Position numbers and translations under genes: made by a program. From Stutzerimonas stutzeri (GTDB lineage Bacteria > Pseudomonadota > Gammaproteobacteria > Pseudomonadales > Pseudomonadaceae), in NCBI RefSeq assembly GCF_013522825.1, contig NZ_JAAMQZ010000020.1, forward strand, positions 22,352 through 86,351: a stretch of 64,000 nt of DNA, given 5' to 3'. Below, in pieces: positions 8,914 through 17,939 of this stretch. Each line of letters opens with the position of its first letter. Position 1 is the first letter of the stretch. The notes beneath the pieces were generated by a model. That model was not told where the DNA came from and did no database searches. It saw only the letters and a list, made by a program, of their open reading frames with translations.

Positions 8914-10596
8914 ATGGTAACCGGAGCGACTTCACTCAGCCTGGTTCGCGATGAACTGTTCGCCACCATGGAAGAGGCCGAGCAGAGCCTCGAACATTTC
9001 ATCATCGACCGCAATAACGGTGGCTTGCTGCAGCAGGCGGTCGAGAACCTCAAGCAGGTTCGCGGCACCCTCAGCCTTATCGAGCTGACCGGTGCCGAAC
9101 TGCTGGCGCAGGAAATTCTGCAACTGGCCACGGATATTCCCGTTGGTGCAGGAGAAGATCGCGACACGCAACTGACGGCGCTGAGCAATGCGCTGTACGT
9201 GCTTGCGCGCTATCTGGAAAGTGTCGATGCCAGTCGCCAGGAAATGCCCGAACTGCTTTTGCCCCCGATCAATGCGTTGCGTCTGGCCGGTGCACAGCCA
9301 CCGCTGCCGGAAAGCTTTTTCTTCAGCGTCCGTCTCGACCATGCGCGTCCAGCACTAACAGCGCCGGTGCGTGAGCCCGCTGCGCGCACTGCCGAGGCGC
9401 GTCGACTGCGGCAGATGTATCAGCTTGGTCTGCTCGGCTTCATCCGTGAACCCAATGCGGCGGCCAGCCTCAAACTCATGGGCCGGGCGCTCAGCCGGTT
9501 GGACATGCTCTACGCCAATACGCCAGCTGGGCGCCTGTGCTGGCTGGGCAGCGCCGCGCTGGAAGCGCAGCTCGATGGTCAGCTGCTGCCACGCCAGTCA
9601 CGCAAACGGCTGTTTTCCAGAGTCGACCGGGAGCTTCGGCAACTGATCGTCAACAGTGGCCATGAGCCGCCGCGCAGCCTGCTCAAGGAGTTGCTGTATC
9701 TGGTTGCGCTGGCTGAAAGTGGCGGGCCGATCGCAAGTCAGGTTCGGGAAATATTTTCCTTGGGCCCGTTGCCCTTCACCGATCATCTTCTCGAAGATGA
9801 ATCCCAGCGCCTGGCCGGCCCCGGTCAGGCCGTGATGCGTTCGCTGTCCGCGGCGATCCGCGAGGAGCTTGCAAGCCTCAAGGACCTGCTGGACCTGATC
9901 GAGCGTCAGACCGCGGCAGCGGAATCCTATGCCAATCTGCACAGCCTGCTCGGCAAGCTGGCCAAGACCCTTGGCATGGTAGGCTTGTCGTCTGCCTCCA
10001 GCGCCCTGCATGCACAGTTGAGTCAGGCCTCGGGCTGGACTGCCGAAAACCCTCCGGCCTCTGAAGCACTGCTCAAACTGGCCGATGCGGTGCTCTATGT
10101 CGAAAGCATGGTGGCCAGCCTCGAACGGGGTGAGCGGCGTGATACGCGCCCGCAGACCATTCAATCCGGCCATGAGGCGCAAGCCTTCGCCAACCACCAG
10201 CTCACCGAGGCCTGTATCGTGGTGATCGGCGAGGCGACGGCGGGACTGGCCCTGGCCAAGCGGGCCATCACCGCCTATCTGGAATCCAATGGCGAGAAAC
10301 TGCATCTGGCCAATGTTCCGTTCAGCCTGATGGCGGTTCGCGGCGGGCTGCGCTTTCTCGAACAGGATCGCGCTGCCGAGCTGATCGGCGCGTGCGCAGA
10401 CTTCATTCAGAAGCAGATGCTCGAAGGTGTACAGATGCCCTCGGAGCAGATGCTCGAAACCCTTGCCGATGCCCTGACCAGCCTGGAGTACTACCTCGAA
10501 GGTGGCGCGATCCTGCGGCGTGACGATTCGCGCATCAGTGTTCTGGATCTTGCCGCCGACAGCGTCCGCGCGCTGGGCCTGCCGGTAGCCGCCTGA
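8914..10596 (+). CDS. fimL: FimL, regulator of type IV pilus function / virulence
   Basis: 560 residues, mostly helical, with repeats that resemble the histidine-phosphotransfer (HPt) domains of the chemosensory kinase ChpA but without the phospho-accepting His. In P. aeruginosa FimL acts with the Pil-Chp and cAMP pathway to control twitching motility and virulence; it is a scaffold, not an enzyme. The N-terminus (TSLSLVRDELFATMEEAE) and the position just before nudC agree with my recollection of PA1822. The stop is directly followed by the GTG of nudC, so the two are one transcription unit. Confidence 0.85.
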   Translation: MVTGATSLSLVRDELFATMEEAEQSLEHFIIDRNNGGLLQQAVENLKQVRGTLSLIELTGAELLAQEILQLATDIPVGAGEDRDTQLTALSNALYVLARYLESVDASRQEMPELLLPPINALRLAGAQPPLPESFFFSVRLDHARPALTAPVREPAARTAEARRLRQMYQLGLLGFIREPNAAASLKLMGRALSRLDMLYANTPAGRLCWLGSAALEAQLDGQLLPRQSRKRLFSRVDRELRQLIVNSGHEPPRSLLKELLYLVALAESGGPIASQVREIFSLGPLPFTDHLLEDESQRLAGPGQAVMRSLSAAIREELASLKDLLDLIERQTAAAESYANLHSLLGKLAKTLGMVGLSSASSALHAQLSQASGWTAENPPASEALLKLADAVLYVESMVASLERGERRDTRPQTIQSGHEAQAFANHQLTEACIVVIGEATAGLALAKRAITAYLESNGEKLHLANVPFSLMAVRGGLRFLEQDRAAELIGACADFIQKQMLEGVQMPSEQMLETLADALTSLEYYLEGGAILRRDDSRISVLDLAADSVRALGLPVAA

Positions 10597-11430
10597 GTGA
10601 GCCTGCGCTGGCAACCCGCACGACTCGACCCGAGCGGTGAGAGCGGATGGGCGCTCGTGCATTGCCAGCAGGGCTTTCTCCATGACGACAGTGGTGTGCT
10701 GTTTCCCCGAGATTGGCTCAAGCGTCTGGCCCTGCCGCTGATCAGCGAGCAGGGCCTCGGCTATTTCGAGGGTGATCCGGTATTCCTGTTCGAACTGGCC
10801 CATCAGGCCGAAGTGCCTGGCGCATCCTGGCAGGGCCTGCGCCAGTTCATGATGCAGGATGAGGATGTCGACCGGTTTCGCATGCTCGGTTTTGCCGCGC
10901 AGATCGGTACCTGGGCCAACCAGCATCGCTTCTGCGGTCGCTGTGGCCAGCCGATGCGCCAGCATCCATCAGAGCGTGCGATGCAGTGCGCCGCATGCGG
11001 CATCCATCACTATCCACGCATCTCGCCGAGCATGATCGTGCTGGTGACCCGTGGCGACGAGTTGCTGCTCGCACGCTCGCCGCGTTTCGCCCCTGGGGTC
11101 TACAGCACCCTGGCCGGGTTCGTCGAGCCGGGTGAGTCGGTGGAGCAGTGCGTGATACGTGAAGTACATGAAGAGGTCGGGGTGGCGATCCACAGGCCGC
11201 AGTACATCTGCAGCCAGGGCTGGCCCTTTCCGCACTCGTTGATGCTGGGCTTTCATGCCGAGTACGCGGCAGGGGAAATCGTCATGCAACCGGAGGAAAT
11301 CGAGGACGCCGGCTGGTTTCATATCGACCGGCTACCGGCCTTGCCGGCGCCGAAATCCATCGCCCGTTACCTGATCGAACTCTATCTGGCCCGGTGTTCA
11401 GGCCACGCCGAACCAGTGCTGCCAGGCTAG
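10597..11430 (+). CDS. nudC: NAD(H) pyrophosphatase / RNA decapping Nudix hydrolase
   Basis: Hydrolyses NADH to NMNH and AMP and removes NAD caps from RNA. 277 residues from a GTG that begins on the base after the fimL stop. The zinc ribbon cysteines are Cys113, Cys116, Cys131 and Cys134. The Nudix box is complete ([20 protein letters not shown] then VGV, about 170-192). The NudC hallmark normally written SQPWPFPxS is here SQGWPFPHS, with Gly for the first Pro. The 3' end overlaps the convergent permease gene by 33 bp. Confidence 0.93.
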   Translation: MSLRWQPARLDPSGESGWALVHCQQGFLHDDSGVLFPRDWLKRLALPLISEQGLGYFEGDPVFLFELAHQAEVPGASWQGLRQFMMQDEDVDRFRMLGFAAQIGTWANQHRFCGRCGQPMRQHPSERAMQCAACGIHHYPRISPSMIVLVTRGDELLLARSPRFAPGVYSTLAGFVEPGESVEQCVIREVHEEVGVAIHRPQYICSQGWPFPHSLMLGFHAEYAAGEIVMQPEEIEDAGWFHIDRLPALPAPKSIARYLIELYLARCSGHAEPVLPG

Positions 11431-12180
11431 GCGCAGGCTCAACAGCAACACCACGAAAATGAAGATTGGCCGGATGAATTTCGAGCCGCCACGAATTGCC
11501 GTTCGTGCGCCAAGGTAGGCGCCGGCCATCAGCGCCAGCCCCATGCCGAGGCCCAGCACCCAGGCAACCTGACCGCTGATGATGAAAACAGCCAGCGCCG
11601 TACCGTTGCTGACGAAGTTCATGCTGCGCGCCACGCCGCTTGCCCTGAGCAAGTCCAGCGGATACAGCAGCAGACTGCTGACTGTCCAGAAGGCGCCTGT
11701 ACCCGGCCCGGCAATGCCGTCATAGAAGCCGAGCCCCAGTCCCTGTGGCCATTGGCGGTGCTTGCCAATCGGCGCGGTGTTTTCCCTGGGTGTCACCGGA
11801 ACGGGGTTGAACAGCAGATACAGCCCACAGACGAAAACCACCAGCGGCAGCAGCTGATTGAGCCATTGCGCAGGAATCAGGTGCGCCAGTCCGGCGCCAA
11901 GCGCCGCACCGATGGCCGTGGCGACCAGCGCACGTCCCCACTGCCGGGGGTCGAAAAGCTTGCGCCGATAAAAGGTGAAGCTGGCCGTGGCCGAGCCGAA
12001 GGTCGCGCACAGCTTGTTCGTACCCAGCACCAGATGCGGCGGCAGGCCGGCAGTGAGCAGAGCAGGCAGGGTCAGCAGGCCGCCGCCACCGGCAATGGCA
12101 TCGATAAAGCCGGCGAGAAAGGCAACGACCAGCAAGGCTGCCAGTACGGGTAGATCCAGGGTTAATTCGAGAAAGGGCAT
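11398..12180 (-). CDS. TSUP family membrane permease (YfcA-like)
   Basis: 260 residues from the ATG at 12180 ([12 protein letters not shown]); an upstream in-frame extension of 32 codons lacks family character. About eight hydrophobic segments in two halves, with the family phrase [19 protein letters not shown] near the N-terminus and the repeat-like [17 protein letters not shown] in the second half. TSUP permeases move sulfite, sulfonates or other organic anions across the inner membrane, usually outward; the substrate here is unknown. It is convergent with nudC and overlaps its 3' end. Confidence 0.88.
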   Translation of the reverse strand: MPFLELTLDLPVLAALLVVAFLAGFIDAIAGGGGLLTLPALLTAGLPPHLVLGTNKLCATFGSATASFTFYRRKLFDPRQWGRALVATAIGAALGAGLAHLIPAQWLNQLLPLVVFVCGLYLLFNPVPVTPRENTAPIGKHRQWPQGLGLGFYDGIAGPGTGAFWTVSSLLLYPLDLLRASGVARSMNFVSNGTALAVFIISGQVAWVLGLGMGLALMAGAYLGARTAIRGGSKFIRPIFIFVVLLLSLRLAWQHWFGVA

Positions 12181-12369
12181 GGGACACTTGCTAAAGGGAG
12201 AGGGCGGAGAAGAATGGCGCATGATGCCGCTTGCATCACGCCAAGCCAACGGCCTGGCAACCGGAAGCAGCGACATAATGTCGACTCGTAATCAGTGTTC
12301 CAAGCTGATGCTGGATGCCCTGCAGGGTGCCACCGATAATGCTTCACCGATTTTTCAGGAAGGCATGTG

Positions 12370-13017
12370 ATGCAATATCTGGGACTTGCAGTAGGGGTCG
12401 GCTTCCTTGCACTGGTAACCGCACTGCTCGCGTTGCGTGTGCTGCTGGGCGGCAATTGGCTGCTGGGATGGTTGCGCGGCACCTTCGGCCTGCTATTGCT
12501 CGCGCTGGGCGGCGTGATCGCATTGATCGCCTGGGACGTCACGACCTATCGCCCGCTGCCACAGGACAAGCCCCTGGCCCGGCTGGCCTTCCAGGCCGAA
12601 GGGCCGCAGCGCTATCAGGCAAGGCTTGAGCAGCATGGGCAGACCCGTTTCGTCACCCTGGAGGGCGACCTCTGGCAGCTCGATCTGCGCGTGCTGCAGT
12701 GGAAAGGCCTGGCGTCATTGATCGGCCTTGAAAGCGGCTTTCGACTGCAAAGGCTTTCAGGCCGCTACCTGGCGGTAGAACAGCAGGAGCAGGCACGCAA
12801 TGTACGGGTCGTGCTGGAGCAGAGCCGGCTGGGGCTGGATTTCTGGGCCTGGCTGCAGCGTTGTCAGTGTGGCTCGCTACTGGTCGAGGCGCAGCAGCAC
12901 CGAGTCAGTTTCCTGCCCATCGCGGACGGAGCCGAGTACGCCATCGAGATGACACCGACAGGGCCGCTGGCACAGCCAGCGAATGCCGCCGCCGAGCAGG
13001 CGATGAAGGATTGGTAA
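12370..13017 (+). CDS. Membrane-anchored protein of unknown function
   Basis: 215 residues. GTG and ATG are adjacent at 12367 and 12370; CAGGAAG upstream serves either, and I use the ATG. Two hydrophobic helices occupy about residues 3-26 and 33-55, followed by a soluble domain of about 160 residues that is probably periplasmic. I recognise no catalytic motif. Orthologues in pseudomonads are sometimes labelled multidrug transporter, which two helices do not support. It is followed by a terminator and the convergent SDR gene. Confidence 0.75.
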   Translation: MQYLGLAVGVGFLALVTALLALRVLLGGNWLLGWLRGTFGLLLLALGGVIALIAWDVTTYRPLPQDKPLARLAFQAEGPQRYQARLEQHGQTRFVTLEGDLWQLDLRVLQWKGLASLIGLESGFRLQRLSGRYLAVEQQEQARNVRVVLEQSRLGLDFWAWLQRCQCGSLLVEAQQHRVSFLPIADGAEYAIEMTPTGPLAQPANAAAEQAMKDW

Positions 13018-13038
13018 CGTACAGGAGCGGTACGTATG

Positions 13039-13065
13039 GGGAGCCTGAATGGCTCCCTTCCTTTT
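13039..13065 (+). terminator. Rho-independent terminator between convergent genes
   Basis: GGGAGCC / GGCTCCC stem (13039-13045 with 13051-13057), 5-nt loop, then TTCCTTTT on the plus strand. It fits the end of the membrane-protein gene that stops at 13017 and may also act for the convergent SDR gene. Confidence 0.7.
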
Positions 13066-13069
13066 GTGA

Positions 13070-13837
13070 TCAGGCCAGATAGCCACCATCCACATTGAGC
13101 GACAGGCCCGTGGTGTAGCTGGAGGCATCACTGGCCAGGTAGAGCACAGCGCCGGCCATTTCCTCGGGATTGGCCACGCGATGCAGGGGAATATGGCGCA
13201 GCGCTTCTTCACGGATGGCATCGTTGCTGACCAGTGCGGAGGCGAACCGGGTGTCGGTCAAACCCGGCAGCAAGGCGTTGCAGCGGATGCCCAGCGGCGC
13301 GCATTCCTTGGCGAAGGCCTTGGTCATGTTGATCACGGCGGCCTTGGTGACTGAATAGATACCCTGGAAATGCCCCGGTGTAACGCCATTGATCGAGGCG
13401 ACATTGATGATGCTGCCGCCACCGTGCTCGCGCATCAGCTTGCCGGCTTCGACGGACATGAAGAAGTAGCCGCGAATGTTCACGTCCACGGTTTTCTGAA
13501 AGGCCGAGACGTCGGTGTCGAGGATGTGGCAGAACTGCGGGTTGGTCGCTGCGTTGTTGACCAGGATGTCGAGGTGCCCGAACTGTTCGCGAATATGGGC
13601 GAAAACAGCCTGGATCTGCTCCAGTTCGCCAATGTGGCAGGCCATCGCCGTCGCCTTGCCGCCCTCGGCATTGATGGCGTCGGCCACCGTCTGGCAGCCC
13701 TCGATCCTGCGGCTGGACACGATGACATGGGCGCCTTGCCGGGCGAGCAGGCGGGCAATGGCCTCGCCAATGCCACGGCTGGCGCCGGAGACGAAGGCGA
13801 TCTTGCCATCCAGGTCGAAAAGGGTGGTTTTGCTCAT
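13070..13837 (-). CDS. Short-chain dehydrogenase/reductase (SDR)
   Basis: 255 residues from the ATG at 13837; a ribosome site (CAGGAAATC) lies just upstream. Classical SDR: nucleotide-binding GASRGIGEA near the N-terminus, the NNAATN motif, catalytic Ser in INVASINGV, and YSVTK (Tyr-X3-Lys). The Arg-rich segment SSRRIEG after beta-2 suggests NADP preference. The substrate is unknown. It forms an apparent two-gene unit with the phosphotransferase upstream (29 bp apart), a pair often seen with acyl-CoA metabolism genes, so a hydroxyacyl- or alcohol-type substrate is plausible. Confidence 0.9.
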   Translation of the reverse strand: MSKTTLFDLDGKIAFVSGASRGIGEAIARLLARQGAHVIVSSRRIEGCQTVADAINAEGGKATAMACHIGELEQIQAVFAHIREQFGHLDILVNNAATNPQFCHILDTDVSAFQKTVDVNIRGYFFMSVEAGKLMREHGGGSIINVASINGVTPGHFQGIYSVTKAAVINMTKAFAKECAPLGIRCNALLPGLTDTRFASALVSNDAIREEALRHIPLHRVANPEEMAGAVLYLASDASSYTTGLSLNVDGGYLA

Positions 13838-13866
13838 GATGAGATTTCCTGTAAGGGCGGGCTGTT

Positions 13867-14934
13867 CTACAGCTTCGATTTGTGGATGACCTGCAGGCAC
13901 ATCTGTTCAAGCAGGGCGTTGAGTTGCACGAACCGGGCGAATCGCTTGTCCTGGGTCTGACCGTGGAAATAGCGGTAGTAGATCTGCTGGATGATGCCGG
14001 CCAGGCGGAACAGACCATAGGTGTAGTAGTAATCGAAGTTGTCGATGCGGATGCCGGCGCGTTCGGCGTAGTAGTCAACGAACTGCTGGCGCGTGAGCAT
14101 GCCCGGCGCGTTGCTCGGCTGCTTGCGCATCAGTTGCACGGGAGGCGGGTCGTCGGCCTCGATCCAGTAGGCCAGGGTGTTGCCCAGGTCCATCAGAGGG
14201 TCGCCGAGGGTGGTCATTTCCCAGTCGAGCACGCCGATGATCTGCATCGGGTTGTCCGGGTCGAGAATGACGTTATCGAAGCGGTAATCGTTGTGGATGA
14301 TTCCGGGCTTGGGGTGATCAGCCGGCATCTTGTCGCGCAGCCAGGCCTTGACCGGCTCCCAGGTCGGTGCATCGGGGGTGATGGCGCGCTCGTAGCGCTC
14401 GATCCAGCCGCTGATCTGGCGCTGGACGTAACCCTCGGGCTTGCCCAGGTCACCCAGACCGCACGCTTGGTAATCGACGTTGTGCAGATCGACGAATTTG
14501 TCGATGAAGCTCTTGCACAGGGCACGGGTCTGCTCCGGCGTGAAACCTAGTTCGGGCGGCATGTCTTCGCGCAGGATGATGCCTCTGACGCGCTCCATGA
14601 CATAGAACTCGGCACCGATAAGGCTTTCGTCGGTGCAGTGGACATAAGCCCTCGGGCAATATGGAAAGCCGGCGTTGAGCTGATTGAGGATGCGGTATTC
14701 GCGGCCCATGTCGTGTGCCGATCTGGCCTTCTGGCCGAACGGCGGGCGGCGCAGCACCAGCTCCCGGTCGGGATACTCCAGCAGGTAGGTCAGATTGGAT
14801 GCGCCACCGGGAAACTGCGTAATGCGCGGCGTGCCTTCAAGGCCTGGAATATGGGCCTTCAGATACGGAGCGATGATCTCGGCGGGCAGTTCCTCGCCCT
14901 CGCGGATTCGGCTGGTCTGGTCTGTAAGCGCCAT
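13867..14934 (-). CDS. Phosphotransferase, APH family (ACAD10/11 N-terminal type)
   Basis: 355 residues. Aminoglycoside-phosphotransferase-like kinase fold: FPGGASNLTYLLE (P-loop region), catalytic loop IIHNDYRFDNVILD and the metal-binding VLDWEMTTLGDP. This subgroup matches the kinase part of the animal ACAD10/ACAD11 proteins, which phosphorylate 4-hydroxyacyl-CoAs so that they can be broken down by beta-oxidation. The neighbouring SDR gene and the later SCP2 and histidine phosphatase genes give a lipid context. Antibiotic resistance is unlikely. Confidence 0.88.
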   Translation of the reverse strand: MALTDQTSRIREGEELPAEIIAPYLKAHIPGLEGTPRITQFPGGASNLTYLLEYPDRELVLRRPPFGQKARSAHDMGREYRILNQLNAGFPYCPRAYVHCTDESLIGAEFYVMERVRGIILREDMPPELGFTPEQTRALCKSFIDKFVDLHNVDYQACGLGDLGKPEGYVQRQISGWIERYERAITPDAPTWEPVKAWLRDKMPADHPKPGIIHNDYRFDNVILDPDNPMQIIGVLDWEMTTLGDPLMDLGNTLAYWIEADDPPPVQLMRKQPSNAPGMLTRQQFVDYYAERAGIRIDNFDYYYTYGLFRLAGIIQQIYYRYFHGQTQDKRFARFVQLNALLEQMCLQVIHKSKL

Positions 14935-15112
14935 GCGTGTCCCTTTTTATGATCGATGCGGCGACGATGCCTGCGAGTGAAGCGCTAATCTAAAGGCTGT
15001 GCCCTGACTTCACCAAGTGAAGCGGCTCGTTATTGGCAAAGGTGTTGCCAAGCAATCAAGGGGCCTGATGCCAGGTATTTGCTGACAGCTGTCGCCAGGG
15101 AGTCCAGCCGCC

Positions 15113-15763
15113 ATGACAACCCTCGATCTTTTCGCTGACTGCCTCATCGGGCAGCGTGAATCCCTCGGACCTTCGGCTTTCATTCTTCGAGGGTTTGCGC
15201 TGCCGTATGTCGACGATTTGCTACCTGAAATTGCCAATATCGAAGCGCAATCGCCGTTTCGCAACATGCTCACCCCGGGTGGCTTCACGATGTCGGTCGC
15301 GCTCACCAATTGTGGTGAGCTGGGCTGGGTGAGTGATCGACGGGGTTATCGCTATACGCGTACAGACCCCGACAACCAGCGCCCCTGGCCAGCCATGCCG
15401 CCAGTCTTTGCACGGTTGGCGCACAAGGCCGCCTTGGCGGCAGGTTTCGCGGAGTTCGAGCCCGATGCTTGCCTGATCAACCAGTATCTTCCCGGCTCGC
15501 GATTGTCCCTCCACCAGGACAAGAACGAGCGGGATTTCCAGGCGCCCATCGTTTCGGTATCACTGGGCATGACGGCGACTTTTCTATTCGGTGGGCACAA
15601 GCGAACGGACAAGACCGTAAAGGTGGCGCTCCAACACGGTGACGTCGTGGTTTGGGGAGCTGAGGATCGCCTGCGATATCATGCGGTGATGCCTCTCAAG
15701 GACGCGCCTCATCCACTGCTTGGCAGCAAGCGCATCAACTTCACCTTCCGCAAGGCTGGTTAG
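15113..15763 (+). CDS. alkB: Alpha-ketoglutarate-dependent DNA dealkylase AlkB
   Basis: Fe(II)/2-oxoglutarate dioxygenase that removes methyl groups from 1-methyladenine and 3-methylcytosine in DNA. 216 residues, the usual length. Metal ligands His134 and Asp136 (LHQDKNE) and His190 (RYHAV); 2-oxoglutarate is held by Arg207 and Arg213 (KRINFTFRKAG). The N-terminal nucleotide-recognition lid includes TNCGELGW and RYTRTDP. A decayed ada gene follows 135 bp downstream, recalling the ada-alkB operon of the adaptive response but in the reverse order. Confidence 0.95.
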   Translation: MTTLDLFADCLIGQRESLGPSAFILRGFALPYVDDLLPEIANIEAQSPFRNMLTPGGFTMSVALTNCGELGWVSDRRGYRYTRTDPDNQRPWPAMPPVFARLAHKAALAAGFAEFEPDACLINQYLPGSRLSLHQDKNERDFQAPIVSVSLGMTATFLFGGHKRTDKTVKVALQHGDVVVWGAEDRLRYHAVMPLKDAPHPLLGSKRINFTFRKAG

Positions 15764-15898
15764 CAGGGGGCATGGTTTTTCAGTCGCCAGAGGCGTGCAG
15801 GTCAAGCGGATGACAATTCAACCGCAAGATTCGGAGTGCTTGCGACTGGGATTCTGGCTCAGATTGCCGGCATCACTTGAACAGGCAGGACATTGCCC

Positions 15899-16476
15899 AT
15901 GAACACGAGTGTTCCTTCCCTTGCCGGGTACGCAGCGGATGAGGCCCGCAGGCAGGCCGTCCGGACACGCGACTGCGCCGCCGACGGCCAGTTCGACAGG
16001 TGTCTACTGCCGTCCCAGTTCGTCCGCGCGTCTGCCCAGGCGCGAGAACGTCGAGTTCTTCGATAATGCCGAGGCAGCCGAAGCCGCGGGTTACCGACCG
16101 AGCCGACGCGTCCAGGGCGACCAGAGCAGCGCGGCTGCCGGGCGTGCGAATCTGGCGCTGCAGGCGTGTCGGCTTCATCGAAACGCCATCCCTTGGCCTG
16201 AATCTGCCGCTGGATGTACGCGGCACCGCCTTCCAGGAACGTGTCTGGCAGGCATTGCGTGAAATTCCGCCAGGCGGCACGGCAAGTTACACCGAGATTG
16301 CCGAGCGTATCGGGGTGCCCAAAGCTGTACGCGCCGTCGCGCAAGCCTGCGCTGCCAACCACATCGCCGTCGCCATTCCCTGTCACCGTGTCGTGCGCCG
16401 CGACGGTGATATTTCCGGCTATCGCTGGGGCGTGGAGCGCAAGCGTGAACTGCTCCGCCGCGAAGCTGGCGTCTGA
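15899..16476 (+). pseudogene. ada: Decayed ada with an intact-looking O6-methylguanine methyltransferase end
   Basis: From the ATG at 15899 the frame reads as the start of Ada (ADEARRQAVRTRDCAADGQF). Around 15990 the homology jumps to another frame (TGVYCRPS, then LPRRENVEFFDNAEAAEAAGYRP); the first frame hits a stop at about 16064. In the second frame only one of the four zinc-binding, methyl-accepting cysteines is left: YCRPSS has Ser for Cys and PSRRV has Ser and Val where PCRRC is expected. The middle (AraC-type) part is missing. A third stretch gives a clean methyltransferase end with the active Cys in IPCHRVV and RGTAFQERVWQALREIPPGG. The methyltransferase part could still be made from an internal start, but the adaptive-response sensor is lost. 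Confidence 0.8.
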
Positions 16477-16531
16477 TTGTGAAGGTCCGTATGGCGCATT
16501 CCAGGTGGGAATCACAGCCCTGACCCGCAGC

Positions 16532-16594
16532 CGTAGGGCCGAATTCATTCAGCCAGGAATTTGCCTGCAAAGGCCGAACAAGTTCGGCCCTACG
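16532..16594. repeat. Family A intergenic palindromic repeat, copy 1
   Basis: The right half GGCCGAACAAGTTCGGCC plus CTACG is intact; the left half CGTAGGGCCGAA is followed by a degenerate arm. The element starts with CGTAGGGCC and ends with the inverse, GGCCCTACG. Other copies are at 30716-30776 and 34962-35022. Confidence 0.8.
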
Positions 16595-16624
16595 GTTCAG
16601 TTGGAGCGGGGTATGCGGAAATAA

Positions 16625-16652
16625 AAAACCGAAATCTCTCGATTTCGGTTTT
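16625..16652 (-). terminator. Rho-independent terminator of the SCP2 gene
   Basis: Perfect 12-bp stem (16625-16636 with 16641-16652) and a TCTC loop, 20 bp past the stop of the minus-strand SCP2 gene. On that strand the stem ends in a run of T (GGTTTTTTATT). It can also stop transcription from the ada side. Confidence 0.85.
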
Positions 16653-16672
16653 CGTCACATCCGCTCTGGCGA

Positions 16673-16987
16673 TCAGGCCGGGAACAGCTCGCTCAGCTTC
16701 AGCGCCAGCATCATGTCGCCTTCGGCGCGCAGCTTGCCTGCCATGAAGGCCTGCATGCCGTCGGTTTCGCCGCTGATCACGCCCTGCATGGTTTCGCTGT
16801 CCATGATCAGGGTGACGTTGGCATCAGCCGATTCGCCCTTGTGGAAGTCGCAGGCGCCGTCCTTGACGATGAGGTAATAGTTTTCCGCATCGGTGATGTT
16901 GAACTGGAAAACCAGATCCAGACCGGTGGCGGCGCTGGCGTTGAACTTGGCTTTCATGCCCTGAATGGTTTCGTCGACGGTGCTCAT
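16673..16987 (-). CDS. SCP2 sterol-carrier-domain protein
   Basis: 104 residues made up of a single SCP2 domain, a small hydrophobic-pocket fold that binds fatty acyl chains and other lipids. Typical features are FQFNITDAENYYLIVKDG, the acidic ADANVTLIMDS stretch, and the C-terminal GKLRAEGDMMLALKLSELF. A GGACATACCC site lies before the ATG. Stand-alone SCP2 proteins are thought to act as lipid carriers in the cytosol. It has the same orientation as the histidine phosphatase gene 57 bp upstream, so the two are probably co-transcribed. Confidence 0.92.
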   Translation of the reverse strand: MSTVDETIQGMKAKFNASAATGLDLVFQFNITDAENYYLIVKDGACDFHKGESADANVTLIMDSETMQGVISGETDGMQAFMAGKLRAEGDMMLALKLSELFPA

Positions 16988-17044
16988 GGGTATGTCCTTT
17001 TATCGTGAAAAACATGCGATCTCTGATCGCGTTTGAAATGGAGC

Positions 17045-17758
17045 CTATCGCCAGGTGATGAGCTCCGGATTCTTTAACAGTTCCAGGTGTGCGTGACTGT
17101 TGAAGGACGCCAGGGAAACCTCCCGCTGGCGAAACTTCAGCTGACTGAGAGAAGTGTTGACGATCTGCCAGTTCAACTCGAATGCCTTGATCGGTTGTAC
17201 CCCGATGATCAGTTGAAGCAACGCGGTGATGGTCCCGCCCGAGGTGAAGATCGCGATACGGTCTTTCTGGCCAGCCTGCTCGAGCAGACGGCTCAGGCCA
17301 CCCTGGACGCGGTCGATAAAACTCTGCCAGCTTTCCAGACCTTCCTTTTCATGCTCGCCCGAGACCCATCGCTGGATCACGTGATTGAACAGACGCTGGA
17401 ATTCGACTCGATGATTGGCCGCGTTGCGCAGGATTTGCACGGCGTCGGGTTCGATGCTCAACAGGTCGTCCATGTGTGCCCGAATCACCTCATCGGCAAG
17501 GAACTCATTGAACGCCGGATCGATTTCGACTTCCGGCTGACGGGTGCCGCTGCGACTTGCCAGCCGTTCGAGCGTGGCCTGTGCCGTATCCTGCTGACGC
17601 TGCAATTCACCGCTGATACAGCGGTCGAAGCGCAGCTCCAGTTGATCGAAATAATCGCCCAGGGCAGCTGACTGGCGAAAGCCGAGCGGTGACAGGACGT
17701 CATAGTTTTTCGCGCCAAAAGACGCCTGACCGTGTCTGATCAGGTAGATACTACCCAT
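17045..17758 (-). CDS. Histidine phosphatase family protein
   Basis: 237 residues. The catalytic RHG motif is at the start (YLIRHGQASFG), with Arg in GELQRQQDTAQ and the second His in the IFTSGGTITALL region, where the usual GGxxR/H pattern is changed (Gly-Gly-Thr, no obvious second His). The family includes phosphoglycerate mutases and many phosphatases; the substrate is unknown. Its placement before the SCP2 gene and near the ACAD10-type kinase suggests a link to acyl-chain metabolism, but that is only context. Confidence 0.88.
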   Translation of the reverse strand: MGSIYLIRHGQASFGAKNYDVLSPLGFRQSAALGDYFDQLELRFDRCISGELQRQQDTAQATLERLASRSGTRQPEVEIDPAFNEFLADEVIRAHMDDLLSIEPDAVQILRNAANHRVEFQRLFNHVIQRWVSGEHEKEGLESWQSFIDRVQGGLSRLLEQAGQKDRIAIFTSGGTITALLQLIIGVQPIKAFELNWQIVNTSLSQLKFRQREVSLASFNSHAHLELLKNPELITWR

Positions 17759-17939
17759 GCTCTGCTCCGAACCCCGATTTTCGCGAGGGTAGGGAGAACC
17801 ACAGGGAGTGTCAACGAAAAATCATACGTTTGTTTGAATTGTTCGACACTGGCTCCATCGGCCTGACGGTCGGTATGCTTGGCCGGTTTGAGCCATGCCG
17901 GCGTTCCGCTGGCGACTGTCGATAATCCGAGGAGGATCT

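Noticed and set aside
13867..14934. Aminoglycoside resistance gene
   Set aside because: The kinase motifs are those of the ACAD10/11-type subgroup and it pairs with an SDR gene; nothing points to antibiotic substrates.
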